Positions 1 through 8,383 of a stretch of DNA of 64,000 nucleotides are shown here, piece by piece. The notes under the pieces were generated by a model that was given only the letters and a program-made list of their open reading frames with translations, did no database searches and had not been told where the DNA came from. The number at the start of each line of letters is the position of its first letter. Within the stretch, counting starts at the first letter, position 1. This stretch comes from Platycnemis pennipes. Its lineage: Eukaryota > Arthropoda > Insecta > Odonata > Platycnemididae. The DNA lies in the NCBI GenBank assembly GCA_933228895.1, contig OW121847.1, positions 85,539,656 to 85,603,655 of the forward strand, in the 5' to 3' direction. The position numbers and the translations under genes are program-made.

Positions 1-1971
1 TGAGTTCAAGAGTTTTGATCTTTGTATTTGTACTTCACCTTTTGGCTTAATCAATGGCAATGTCTCCACGGTGTAAAATATGAAACAAGGGAACGATGAG
101 AGTTCTATTTTTGTGAGTGGCGATGTGAAAATTGGTCGCAGAGTCCCGTCGGAGGCTTCATATGGGCAGTGCTCGATTCCATTTTGTATTCAATGCATCT
201 CTGGAGCCGTATTCAAGAAGGCATGGACATTTTCCAAACTCAGCAACGAAGGAAATTTTGCTTGACATATTAAGTAATCTTAATTAAAGCACGAAATCAT
301 CGATATATCATCTAAATATTTCATAACCTATACAGTTATTTCCTGAAAGAAGGTATTTCAGCAAAAATGTTAATAGAATAGGTACATTATTACACTTTCC
401 GGAATTGTCTTTTAAAATGCTCATGTTTTTTCTTCGAATCCATTTGTCTCTTTAAAAATGGAATTTACCTGAACTGAGGTGTAAAGTCAATCTAGTCAAT
501 CAATTGGTTTGACAGCTGGAGTTCATACTATATTATATTCCTTTTTTGGAAACTGCCTAAATAAGATATTGTATTTTTCCCCTCATTTTTTTTACTATGA
601 ATATCTCGACGTTTAAGTAATCAACTTTGTCATCAAAGAAGACTGTTATTGTATACATTTGGTTTTCTATAATATTTCTTCAAACATGGTGAATAATTCG
701 CTTTCGGTTTATCGTAAGTTAAGAAATCCGTGTGCAGTATTTTTTTCTTATCGTATTACATTTGAAACCCTAAATGTATCCTATTCGTATGAACTTTAAA
801 TGTATCCTCTTACCCTTGAAATATCTTCTTTAACATGTAAAACTTTAATTTATTTTGATTGATTTCAGTACCATATTTATACTCGCTCAATATTCTGCTC
901 AGTAATGTTTGCCAATGTTATTTGTCTCCCAAACAAAAAAATTAGCATCAATCGGAAATCGCTCATTTGTTACCAATTAGCTGCACTGAAATATGCATAC
1001 CTACCTTAAAATACATTTTACATGTGTGTGGTATTTCTGAAATGTCCGTTGCATATTATCACTCTTCGAAAATCTCGGTATTGTACCAATACGAGTGCTC
1101 GTATTTGGTCGATAGAGTTATCACTTTCTCAAATATTCTCTCAATATATCTGCTCCGTGAACAAATATGATGCCTGTTAGTGCATATTCTATGCCTGGAC
1201 ACATTTGCAATTGCCTTTTAAAATTTTCCGTGCTGAAATAACTCCAATGAGAAAGCTGTTTATCGTCAAGCGGCATTTCTTCTTCAATCCCATTTTTCGC
1301 CAATATCGATACCATGTTAACCATATGCGTTCTGCTATGAATGAACTAATGATCAGAATTTCTGGTGAAGAAGAAGACAGTTTGACCTGGTAAATCGTGT
1401 TTTGTAGTTTCTAAACGAGACCGCTACAAAGAATGGATATGAAGAGTTTGAAATATGCGTCTAGAGAATAAAAAAGAAATAAAAATGAGAGGAGAAAAAC
1501 CAGACGCTATTTGTTGGCTATAATGCAAGATAAGAGAGGGCTGTAAATGTTTTAATTAATGTCCATTAAATAAAATTGTTTGAGGTCTTTATATTGATGA
1601 TTGAATGCTGGGAAAGGTTAGAATAGTAAAGGTTTTTCGGACGAGATGGATAACGAGAGGTCAATACAGAACCAATGAGAGAGTACAGGAAAATATATAC
1701 ATTCGGAAGGGTCAAAAGAGAGTGGAAGCGTTTCATGGAAACCTACTCTGATCGGTGAAACGCAAATGGTTAGAGGTTCCCTGCCTTTTTCTCTAGCTTG
1801 GATATACAAATCCAATTATGCGTATTAATTCCAAAGAAAACATTGGAAAACCTTGGAAATGAAGAAAAACACCGCTTAATTGTGTAGCCTATTTCCTCTG
1901 CTTCATAACGGCAAACAGCTAAGAATGGTCTGTAATTCAAGCATTTGCTTACTATTCCAGATAATTGAGAT
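1..1971. other. AT-rich stretch with no recognised gene
   Basis: No coding or repeat signal could be supported here. Open frames are all under 70 codons with no family motif. The last bases before the LTR retrotransposon contain the duplicated hexamer ttgaga. Confidence 0.6.
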
Positions 1972-2389
1972 TGAGATCGCTTGGATTATCGGGAGATTAA
2001 TAAGGCAGTCCGGAATCCCTTGGAGACGTATTTATTTAACTCTTAGTCCGTACCCCTGGACACGGGACGAGCAGAAAGGGAAAAGGGGGGGTGGGGGAAG
2101 GAAGGGCGACTGTCCCTCTTGTCCTCGGCTCGACGGTGACCGGTGTTCGGAGGATGCTTCGGCGTCGTTCCGTGCGCTGGCCTCCACGGTAATGAGCCCC
2201 CACCTTGGCCAGGCCCTCCAATATATACCGAGGCCGGCTTTTGACCCTCCACCGGGGTCCCAATTGGATCGGGAGCCAGCTATTATCGCCCGGAGTGGCC
2301 GATGACTCGGCTCACTCGCCGTGCTGTGTCCCGCGGCTCCGATCCCGAACAAAAAGGGGGGGGGGGGGGGGCAGAGGAGACACGGTTCA
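1972..2389 (-). repeat. 3' LTR of the Ty3/gypsy element
   Basis: 418 bp, matching the other complete LTR at 7968-8383 except for two extra G in a homopolymer. On the element strand it begins TGAACC and ends ATCTCA, the usual TG...CA termini. It carries AATAAA on the minus strand at 2031-2036, close to its 3' end, a sensible polyadenylation signal, and a TATATAT motif at 2221-2227. Confidence 0.93.
2031..2036 (-). terminator. Poly(A) signal AATAAA in the 3' LTR
   Basis: AATAAA on the minus strand about 60 bases before the LTR end and about 190 bases downstream of the TATA-like motif. This is the right order for U3-R-U5. The same hexamer sits at 8027-8032 in the 5' LTR. Function is inferred from position. 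Confidence 0.6.
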
Positions 2390-2407
2390 TCCTCCCTCTC
2401 TACCCCC
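2390..2407 (-). other. Polypurine tract for plus-strand priming
   Basis: On the element strand this is a purine run with a single T (GGGGGTAGAGAGGGAGGA), ending directly at the TGAACC start of the 3' LTR. That is where a polypurine tract must lie to prime second-strand DNA synthesis. Confidence 0.75.
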
Positions 2408-3557
2408 GCCGCTTATCTCTTCCATTCACCATCTCGGAGCCGGTCAAGTCTTCGGGGACAACAAAAAGGGGGAGAATAGGGAAGGTAGGGAGGTGTGTCC
2501 GCTCGCCTCGCCCCGGGGTATTCACACATCCAGGGTTTTACAAACGATATACAATTTCAGTAGCGCAAAGAAAAAAAAAATCACTCCAAAGTATTGAAAT
2601 GCATAACAGATAAAAAACCTTTCAAGGGCAGCAGAGTGTACAATTAGTGAATGCTCTGCCCGAAGAAAAACCATTCTGAACATTAATTTATATCACCCCT
2701 GCAATACGCCATGTCACAATTAAGTCATTATTGGCGCCAAAAAAAATTGAAAGGAGAAAACTAATATGAAATTCCAAGATAGATTAATAACATTCAATAA
2801 AAGGGACATATTAAGTACACCCACTGTGCACAACACATTAAACAACAAGAGTACACCCTGGGAGAGACAAACAGCTCCCAAAAAAAAGGAAATATCTTCC
2901 CAGAACAAATTACTCAAAGCGATTTAAGAGCAATGACTTTACATGTCGTTTTCACATGAAGGACAAGTAAACAAAATAGTGATGGGAAAACACATGATAC
3001 AAAAGCTTCAGATACATAAATACTACAAATTATTCGGGAAAATAGTTGTCTTTATGAACTAAGACAGCAGGTACATATCGTAAAAAACTAAAGCTGCATT
3101 AGGAAGATCACATTTATACACCTTGTTTGTTAAATTTGCTACAAGCAGTAAGTAAAGAAAACATTTGCCCTTCATTATTCACATGATAGGAGCACCAAGA
3201 TTGTGAAGTAAGCTCATGGCTTTAAGCACAACAGAGAGAATACGTAGAAAAGAAACTTCCTGTAGGTAACATTTCGAAAGAAATGATAGGGTAGATGAAG
3301 GGTTGCATACTACCGCAAGGAGCAAACACAAAAAAAAACTACCACCACAATAGATACTACCGCCCTCTAGATAAAGTGCGTCCTACTTAAATCTAAGTAC
3401 TCAGCACTTCCGGCCAACCAAAAAAAAAAAATATATATTTTCGGACTCGTGCAGCTCCGGACTCGATCCCTCGGCGTCCTCCCCCACCAGCCGCCGTCCA
3501 GACCAAGAAGGAGGGGAAAGGAGGGTGTGTAGGAATACCGATTGCCCCGATCCCCAG
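2408..3557. other. Untranslated region between pol and the 3' LTR
   Basis: About 1.15 kb without a coding frame of interest on the element strand, where other Ty3-like elements may carry env. The ends (about 2408-2545 and 3395-3557) are GC-rich like the rest of the element. The middle, about 2546-3370, is strikingly AT-rich and has an A-run at its left edge and another near 3420. It could be a nested insertion or simply the 3' untranslated region. Confidence 0.6.
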
Positions 3558-6500
3558 CTAGCAATTGTGGGGGTCACCTTCTCTCCTAGAAAATGGTTTT
3601 ATTTGGGAAACGTGACACCTCCTCACGAATGCGCCCGTCCGTTCCTCGGCGAGTTCGACGGTGACGGGGCTCGTAAAATTGGAAATAGTGCATGGCCGAG
3701 ACCACCTAGGGAGGAGTTTACCCGTCACTTTATTAGGAGCGGAGCTAATGGGATGCAACCGGTATGCGACAATATCCCCTACCCGGAATTTTTGTGGTTT
3801 CCTGTCCCGATTGTACCTAGACGCAACCCTTTTATTTGCTAGTTGGAGATTTTTCAGAGCCTCTTCCCATCGCTGCGTGATGTTGTTCTCTCCCGCCGGG
3901 TCGGTTAGTTGTTCGTCGATCTCCCACTTAATGCCCAGGGGATCGTTTAATTCTCTCCCGAAAAAGAGACTCGCTGGCGAACATTTGGTGCTTTCATGAT
4001 GTGCTGAATTGAAGGCCATCATTAACGCTCCTAGATTTTCGTCCCACCGATCCTGACTTTGATTATGGAATATGCTTAGCGCGATCTTGAGGTTTCTGTT
4101 TACCCTTTCTACTTGGGAGGCCTGCGGGTAATACGGCGTCGTCGTTATGTGTTTTATACCCCATTTGAAGCACATCCCTTTAAATGTCTCCGACGTGAAT
4201 ACGCTAGCGTTATCCGACACCAGGTATTTGGGAATCCCGCAGACCGCGAAAACTCGATCGTTTAATTCTCTAACGGTGGTTCTGGCTGTCATATCTCGCG
4301 TGGGGATAAACATCGAGAACTTTGTAAAGCCGTCTACGACCGCCAGTAAACACTTGTTCCCCCTCCTAGTACGCGTCAAAGGCCCCATATAATCTATATA
4401 GATCTTCTCCCACGCTTCGCTGCATATCTGCGCCGCATGCAGCCCGACTCGCGTATCCTGGGCTGGTTTCGCCCTTTGGCACTCCTCGCATGCGCGTACG
4501 TATCGCCGTATCTCCCCGTCCATTTTCGGCCAGTAAAAATCCCTTTTTATTTTTCCGGCGGTTTTCATATATCCTAAATGTCCTCCAATTACCGAGTCAT
4601 GGAAGTATTGCATGATCATTTCCCGCGCTATTTTCGGGACGACGACCCGGTTACGATGGGCCCCCGCTGGGCGATACACTAATACTTCGCGGACTATTTT
4701 AAAATGTTTAGGAGCATTCCCGTTCTTAACGTTTCTCTTTAATCTTCCGCATTCACCATCATTTACTTGGTGTTCTTTTATGGACAAAAACGAAAGAGGG
4801 CTCAGGTCAAGGACGCTTATCACGTTCTCGTTACCCATCTCACCAGCCGTCTGGTCTTCAAAAATTCTTGACAGGCAATCTGCCACCACATTCTCGCTTC
4901 CTTTTACATGGTGTATATTAAAAGAATAGGGTGATATTCTTAGAATCCACCTTCCGATTTTCCCTAGTTGTTTGGGGTGTTTCTGGAGCCATGATAGGGC
5001 TTCGTTATCTGTATATAGATCAAACTTTCGCCCTAACAGATACTTTTCAAATTTTTCGATCCCGAAGACTATCGCTAAGCATTCCGTTTCGTACGCGGAA
5101 TATTTTTTTTCTGCCGGCGTGAGGGTGCGGCTCGCAAAGGCCACGGGTGCGAGCTGACCTTCTACTCGTTGAGACAATACAGCCGCTACTGCGTTAGCTG
5201 ACGCGTCGGTGTGTAAAACGAACCCCTTATTAAAGTCTGGGATCTGTAGTACCGGCGGTGAGGAAATTTTGACTTTAAGTTGTTCAAAGGATTTCTGTTG
5301 TTCCATTCCCCAGGAAAATCGTATTTTCTTTCTTTTTAACGTATTCAACGGCGCCGACATTTCCGAAAATTGAGGGATAAATTTAGAATAGTAGCTACAC
5401 ATACCCAGGAATCTTCGGACGTCCTTCAAGTTTTTGGAAGCCGGAAACTCACTTATCGCCCGCGCTCTTTCAGGGTCAACTTTTATCCCCCCTGCTGATA
5501 AAATATGCCCTAGGAATTTTATCTCCCCCAAAGCAATCGACACCTTTTGAGGGTTTACTGTGAGGTTTGCTCTTCTCAGCCGAGTGAGCACTTCTTCGAC
5601 GTGACCAACATGTTCCTCAAAGCAGTCACTGTATACTACTACATCGTCCAAATAGTTAAACACGAATTTATATTTAATGTCTCCCAGTATTTTGTCAAGC
5701 AATCTAGACAAGATTTGCCCTCCCGTACTAAGTCCGAACGGTAATTTTTCGTACTGGAACAAACCAAATGGCGTTATAAAGGCCGTCGCCTTCTTGCTTT
5801 CTTCCGCGAGTGGAATTTGATGGTACGCCGAATTTAAGTCAAAGACCGTAAAGACTCTTGCGTTTCTGAAATGAAAGAAGGCGGTTTCCACGGTTGGTAA
5901 AGGGAAGGCGTCGAACCGTATTTTTTTATTAAGTTTCCGGTAATCTACTACCAATCTGGGAGATCCTCCTTTTTTCGGGATAAGGAAGGCCGGGCTCGCG
6001 TAATCGGAATTCGATTCCTGGATTATCCCTTTCCTTAACAGTTCCCCCACGTGTTTTCTCATTTTCTCTAAATTTGAGGGATTACATTGGAACGGCGGTG
6101 TTCTCACTGGTTCAGAGTCCGTAAGTGGGAGTTTGTATTCTATTGCTCGCGTTTCGCCTAATTTACTTGTGATCACGTCGGGAAAGTCGTTTAACAGCTT
6201 CGTAACGCGAGCTCTTTGACTGGAATCGAGATGATTTAAGTTAATGCCTACTTTTGGCGGATGGGTTTCCGGCGTTTCCATATTCTTAGCCTTCGTGAAG
6301 AAGCCGATTATATTCGGTCGAAATTGAAACGAGAATGTGTCTTTCACAAAATCTAAGACCATACCCGTTTTTCGCATGAAGTCAGCTCCTAAAATGACCG
6401 CGGCTGGAATCGCCTCAACAATCAGGAATTCGTGCTCCCAAGAAAAATTGTCTATTTTCACGCGTAGGATAGCCGATTGAGTGACTCGGACTCGACTGGA

Positions 6501-6818
6501 ATTAAAGCCACTGCATACTATATTTATCTCTCGCATCTTATCTCTCGGAATATTTAAATCACGGATAAATGACGAAGAAATACAAGAATGGAATGCTCCC
6601 GAGTCCAATAACGCTCCGGTCTGTCGTCCATTCACTAATGTTCTGACCGTGGGTATAGTGTTAGTGAGAGTTTTCTGCGGGCGGTTTTTGATTGCGAAAA
6701 TAAACCCACGACGGCGACCAGCCCTTATCGTCTCGCGGGTCTTTCGTTTCCCTGACCGCGCCCTCGGGGTTCTCGGCATTGCGTAGCGAAATGCCCGAAG
6801 ATTCCGCATCGCCAGCAT
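3558..6818 (-). CDS. Pol polyprotein: protease, reverse transcriptase, RNase H, integrase
   Basis: Encodes the enzymes for Gag processing, reverse transcription and chromosomal integration. 1086 codons are open from the first Met, but the real product should be a Gag-Pol fusion made by -1 frameshifting upstream. Visible in order: aspartic protease LLDSGA (residues 70-75); RT with catalytic D327 (FDLNSAYHQ) and the YLDD box (389-392); RNase H with D538, E577, D604 and D647; integrase zinc finger H740, H747, C777, C780; integrase core D809, D869, E904, giving exact D,D35E spacing; and a C-terminal module resembling GPY/F (about 1034-1055). All catalytic residues are present and there is no stop or frameshift, so it may be active. 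It overlaps gag by 94 bases in the -1 frame. The clade within Ty3/gypsy was not determined. Confidence 0.95.
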   Translation of the reverse strand: MLAMRNLRAFRYAMPRTPRARSGKRKTRETIRAGRRRGFIFAIKNRPQKTLTNTIPTVRTLVNGRQTGALLDSGAFHSCISSSFIRDLNIPRDKMREINIVCSGFNSSRVRVTQSAILRVKIDNFSWEHEFLIVEAIPAAVILGADFMRKTGMVLDFVKDTFSFQFRPNIIGFFTKAKNMETPETHPPKVGINLNHLDSSQRARVTKLLNDFPDVITSKLGETRAIEYKLPLTDSEPVRTPPFQCNPSNLEKMRKHVGELLRKGIIQESNSDYASPAFLIPKKGGSPRLVVDYRKLNKKIRFDAFPLPTVETAFFHFRNARVFTVFDLNSAYHQIPLAEESKKATAFITPFGLFQYEKLPFGLSTGGQILSRLLDKILGDIKYKFVFNYLDDVVVYSDCFEEHVGHVEEVLTRLRRANLTVNPQKVSIALGEIKFLGHILSAGGIKVDPERARAISEFPASKNLKDVRRFLGMCSYYSKFIPQFSEMSAPLNTLKRKKIRFSWGMEQQKSFEQLKVKISSPPVLQIPDFNKGFVLHTDASANAVAAVLSQRVEGQLAPVAFASRTLTPAEKKYSAYETECLAIVFGIEKFEKYLLGRKFDLYTDNEALSWLQKHPKQLGKIGRWILRISPYSFNIHHVKGSENVVADCLSRIFEDQTAGEMGNENVISVLDLSPLSFLSIKEHQVNDGECGRLKRNVKNGNAPKHFKIVREVLVYRPAGAHRNRVVVPKIAREMIMQYFHDSVIGGHLGYMKTAGKIKRDFYWPKMDGEIRRYVRACEECQRAKPAQDTRVGLHAAQICSEAWEKIYIDYMGPLTRTRRGNKCLLAVVDGFTKFSMFIPTRDMTARTTVRELNDRVFAVCGIPKYLVSDNASVFTSETFKGMCFKWGIKHITTTPYYPQASQVERVNRNLKIALSIFHNQSQDRWDENLGALMMAFNSAHHESTKCSPASLFFGRELNDPLGIKWEIDEQLTDPAGENNITQRWEEALKNLQLANKRVASRYNRDRKPQKFRVGDIVAYRLHPISSAPNKVTGKLLPRWSRPCTISNFTSPVTVELAEERTGAFVRRCHVSQIKPFSRREGDPHNC

Positions 6819-7684
6819 TTAACGGCGTCGGGATTCTCAAACCTGCGCGCTGCCGGAGGTCGACGTGGAGCTTCGCTCACAAATCTGTTGGTGAGATCAC
6901 GTTCTTCGCCCTTGTAACTGAACTCGGAGTCGACCATCTCTCCCGTCGGTACCTCGTACATGTCTGCAAGTTCCCGCCTTCCTTCGTGTCCTCGCCCCCA
7001 ATTAACCAATTCCACTAAACTGCGGGGCTGGTTTGTTAACCGTAATAACAAATCCGGGCGGAGGTTCGCGCAAACTACATCTCTTAATTCGTCCTCTCCT
7101 AAGGCCCCTTTGAGCCTCCCGTTCATTCGCCTCATTAGAGATACGTAGTCCGCTATGCATTCCCCGGGCCCCTGTTTCCTGTTAAATAAATCACGTTTTA
7201 GTCGGACGTCGTAACTAGGGGCACAATAGGCTTCCTTAAACCCTCGCTCGAACTCGGAGAAATTAGTAAAGTCATTACCCCAGAACCATTCTCTCGCACG
7301 GTCCTTTAAAACTTCGGGCAGTATTTTAAGACTAAGCTGTTCAGTTAGCCCGACATGGTCTCTAAACCTGTTCAACGCTTCGAGAAATCCCATAGCACTT
7401 TCCGAACGATCGCCACGGAAGTTTAATTCCCATCTCATCGCTGCCCTTACTATGGTTTCCAGATCTCTGAGCGAGCAAGTAGGCTCGCAGTTTGGTCGTA
7501 CCTCTATCATCGCCGCGCTCCCTTCATCTCTCTGCAATCCGCGGACATATTCCCGGAGCCTCGCACGGATTTCGTCAAGAGAGCCTTCTGCACTCAGTCC
7601 AAATCTGTGGCACGTCTCTACAGCCTCACTTTTCGCCAAGTCGTTCACCCACGCAGTGCCCCGAGGGAGATTATCTGGCCCCAT
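6725..7684 (-). CDS. Gag: capsid and nucleocapsid polyprotein
   Basis: 319 codons, first gene of the element. The product forms the cytoplasmic particle that packages element RNA. Residues about 25-47 resemble a SAP-like helix pair (GLSAEG...RLREYV). The middle is the capsid-type region with conserved aromatic and charged residues (REWFWGNDF at 131-139). A single CCHC zinc knuckle, C290-X2-C-X4-H-X4-C303, marks the nucleocapsid, followed by an Arg/Gly-rich basic tail. The ATG lies 28 bases past the primer binding site, so the leader is very short. Its 3' end overlaps pol, with a slippery site 19 bases before the stop. Capsid homology is inferred from position. Confidence 0.92.
   Translation of the reverse strand: MGPDNLPRGTAWVNDLAKSEAVETCHRFGLSAEGSLDEIRARLREYVRGLQRDEGSAAMIEVRPNCEPTCSLRDLETIVRAAMRWELNFRGDRSESAMGFLEALNRFRDHVGLTEQLSLKILPEVLKDRAREWFWGNDFTNFSEFERGFKEAYCAPSYDVRLKRDLFNRKQGPGECIADYVSLMRRMNGRLKGALGEDELRDVVCANLRPDLLLRLTNQPRSLVELVNWGRGHEGRRELADMYEVPTGEMVDSEFSYKGEERDLTNRFVSEAPRRPPAARRFENPDAVKCWRCGIFGHFATQCREPRGRGQGNERPARR
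6746..6752 (-). promoter_or_regulatory. -1 ribosomal frameshift heptamer GGGAAAC
   Basis: The element strand reads G GGA AAC in the gag frame, the exact X XXY YYZ phase needed for tandem -1 slippage. Pol lies in the -1 frame and overlaps here. The gag stop follows 19 bases later. I saw no convincing downstream stem or pseudoknot by eye. Confidence 0.85.
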
Positions 7685-7685
7685 G

Positions 7686-7691
7686 ACTTAC
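7686..7691 (-). promoter_or_regulatory. Consensus 5' splice donor just before the gag ATG
   Basis: The element strand reads AAG|GTAAGTC directly before the gag ATG at 7684, a full consensus donor. In elements with env, such a leader donor makes a subgenomic RNA. No env ORF is visible here, so its use is unproven. Confidence 0.45.
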
Positions 7692-7711
7692 CTTCGCGAA
7701 GTCCCCGATAA

Positions 7712-7727
7712 CCACGCTCTGCTACCA
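7712..7727 (-). other. Primer binding site, initiator-tRNA-Met type
   Basis: The element strand reads TGGTAGCAGAGCGTGG. Fourteen of 16 bases, including the first 11, are complementary to the 3' end of metazoan initiator tRNA-Met (...CTCTGCTACCA). It is separated from the LTR-end copy by two bases, as usual for minus-strand DNA priming. Confidence 0.8.
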
Positions 7728-7729
7728 GT

Positions 7730-7873
7730 TGAGATCGCTTGGATTATCGGGAGATTAATAAGGCAGTCCGGAATCCCTTGGAGACGTATTTATTTAACTC
7801 TTAGTCCGTACCCCTGGACACGGGACGAGCAGAAAGGGAAAAGGGGGGGTGGGGGAAGGAAGGGCGACTGTCC
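7730..7873 (-). repeat. Extra partial LTR copy next to the primer site
   Basis: 144 bp identical by eye to the first 144 bp (plus-strand order) of the complete LTRs. It breaks off at gactgtcc and is followed by hairpin sequence and then a full LTR. The shared sequence also takes in three or four flanking bases (agtt), so the right LTR starts twice, 238 bp apart. Confidence 0.9.
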
Positions 7874-7967
7874 ATGGTGGCCCATGGGGGGACCCATGGG
7901 CCACCATGGACATGGACATGGACCACCCCCTCCATGGTGGCCCATGGAGGGGGTGGTCCATGGGAGT
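7869..7967. repeat. Two perfect CCATGG-rich hairpins inserted in the 5' LTR
   Basis: Hairpin 1 has 20-bp perfect arms, 7869-7888 and 7893-7912, with a 4-base loop. Hairpin 2 has 21-bp perfect arms, 7917-7937 and 7942-7962, with a 4-base loop. The block matches nothing else in the window and separates the partial LTR from the complete one. It may be a genuine rearrangement or a cloning or assembly artefact. Confidence 0.9.
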
Positions 7968-8383
7968 TGAGATCGCTTGGATTATCGGGAGATTAATAAG
8001 GCAGTCCGGAATCCCTTGGAGACGTATTTATTTAACTCTTAGTCCGTACCCCTGGACACGGGACGAGCAGAAAGGGAAAAGGGGGGGTGGGGGAAGGAAG
8101 GGCGACTGTCCCTCTTGTCCTCGGCTCGACGGTGACCGGTGTTCGGAGGATGCTTCGGCGTCGTTCCGTGCGCTGGCCTCCACGGTAATGAGCCCCCACC
8201 TTGGCCAGGCCCTCCAATATATACCGAGGCCGGCTTTTGACCCTCCACCGGGGTCCCAATTGGATCGGGAGCCAGCTATTATCGCCCGGAGTGGCCGATG
8301 ACTCGGCTCACTCGCCGTGCTGTGTCCCGCGGCTCCGATCCCGAACAAAAAGGGGGGGGGGGGGGCAGAGGAGACACGGTTCA
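7968..8383 (-). repeat. 5' LTR of the Ty3/gypsy element
   Basis: 416 bp complete LTR, the transcription start end of the element. It matches 1972-2389 apart from a G run of 14 instead of 16. A TATATAT motif is at 8217-8223 and AATAAA at 8027-8032, both on the minus strand. Right flank begins tcatc and shows no duplication of the left flank. Confidence 0.93.
8217..8223 (-). promoter_or_regulatory. TATA-like motif of the 5' LTR promoter
   Basis: TATATAT on the element strand, about 165 bases into the LTR and about 190 bases upstream of AATAAA. This spacing would give a short U3, an R of under 200 bases and a short U5. Promoter role is inferred. Confidence 0.5.

Larger units (their letters stand above)
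1972..8383 (-). mobile_element. Full-length Ty3/gypsy LTR retrotransposon
   Basis: A complete minus-strand element of about 6.4 kb. From its 5' end (right side) the order is 5' LTR, an extra partial LTR with hairpins, primer binding site, gag, pol (protease, reverse transcriptase, RNase H, integrase), a 1.15 kb untranslated stretch, polypurine tract and 3' LTR. The order RT-RNase H-integrase with a D,D35E integrase is diagnostic of Ty3/gypsy (Metaviridae). The LTRs start TG and end CA on the element strand. By eye they differ only in the length of one G run (16 versus 14), which implies recent insertion. Gag and pol have no internal stop. No env ORF is present. No target-site duplication is visible: the bases outside are agat on the left and tcat on the right. 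Confidence 0.95.

Noticed and set aside
1880..2613. Overlapping frames of 69-141 codons in and beside the LTRs
   Set aside because: They repeat identically in both LTRs and run on both strands of GC-rich LTR DNA, so they are chance frames.
2720..2917. Hydrophobic 65-codon minus-strand frame between pol and the 3' LTR as an env remnant
   Set aside because: Too short, no signal peptide or cleavage motif, and it sits in the AT-rich segment, where hydrophobic frames arise by chance.
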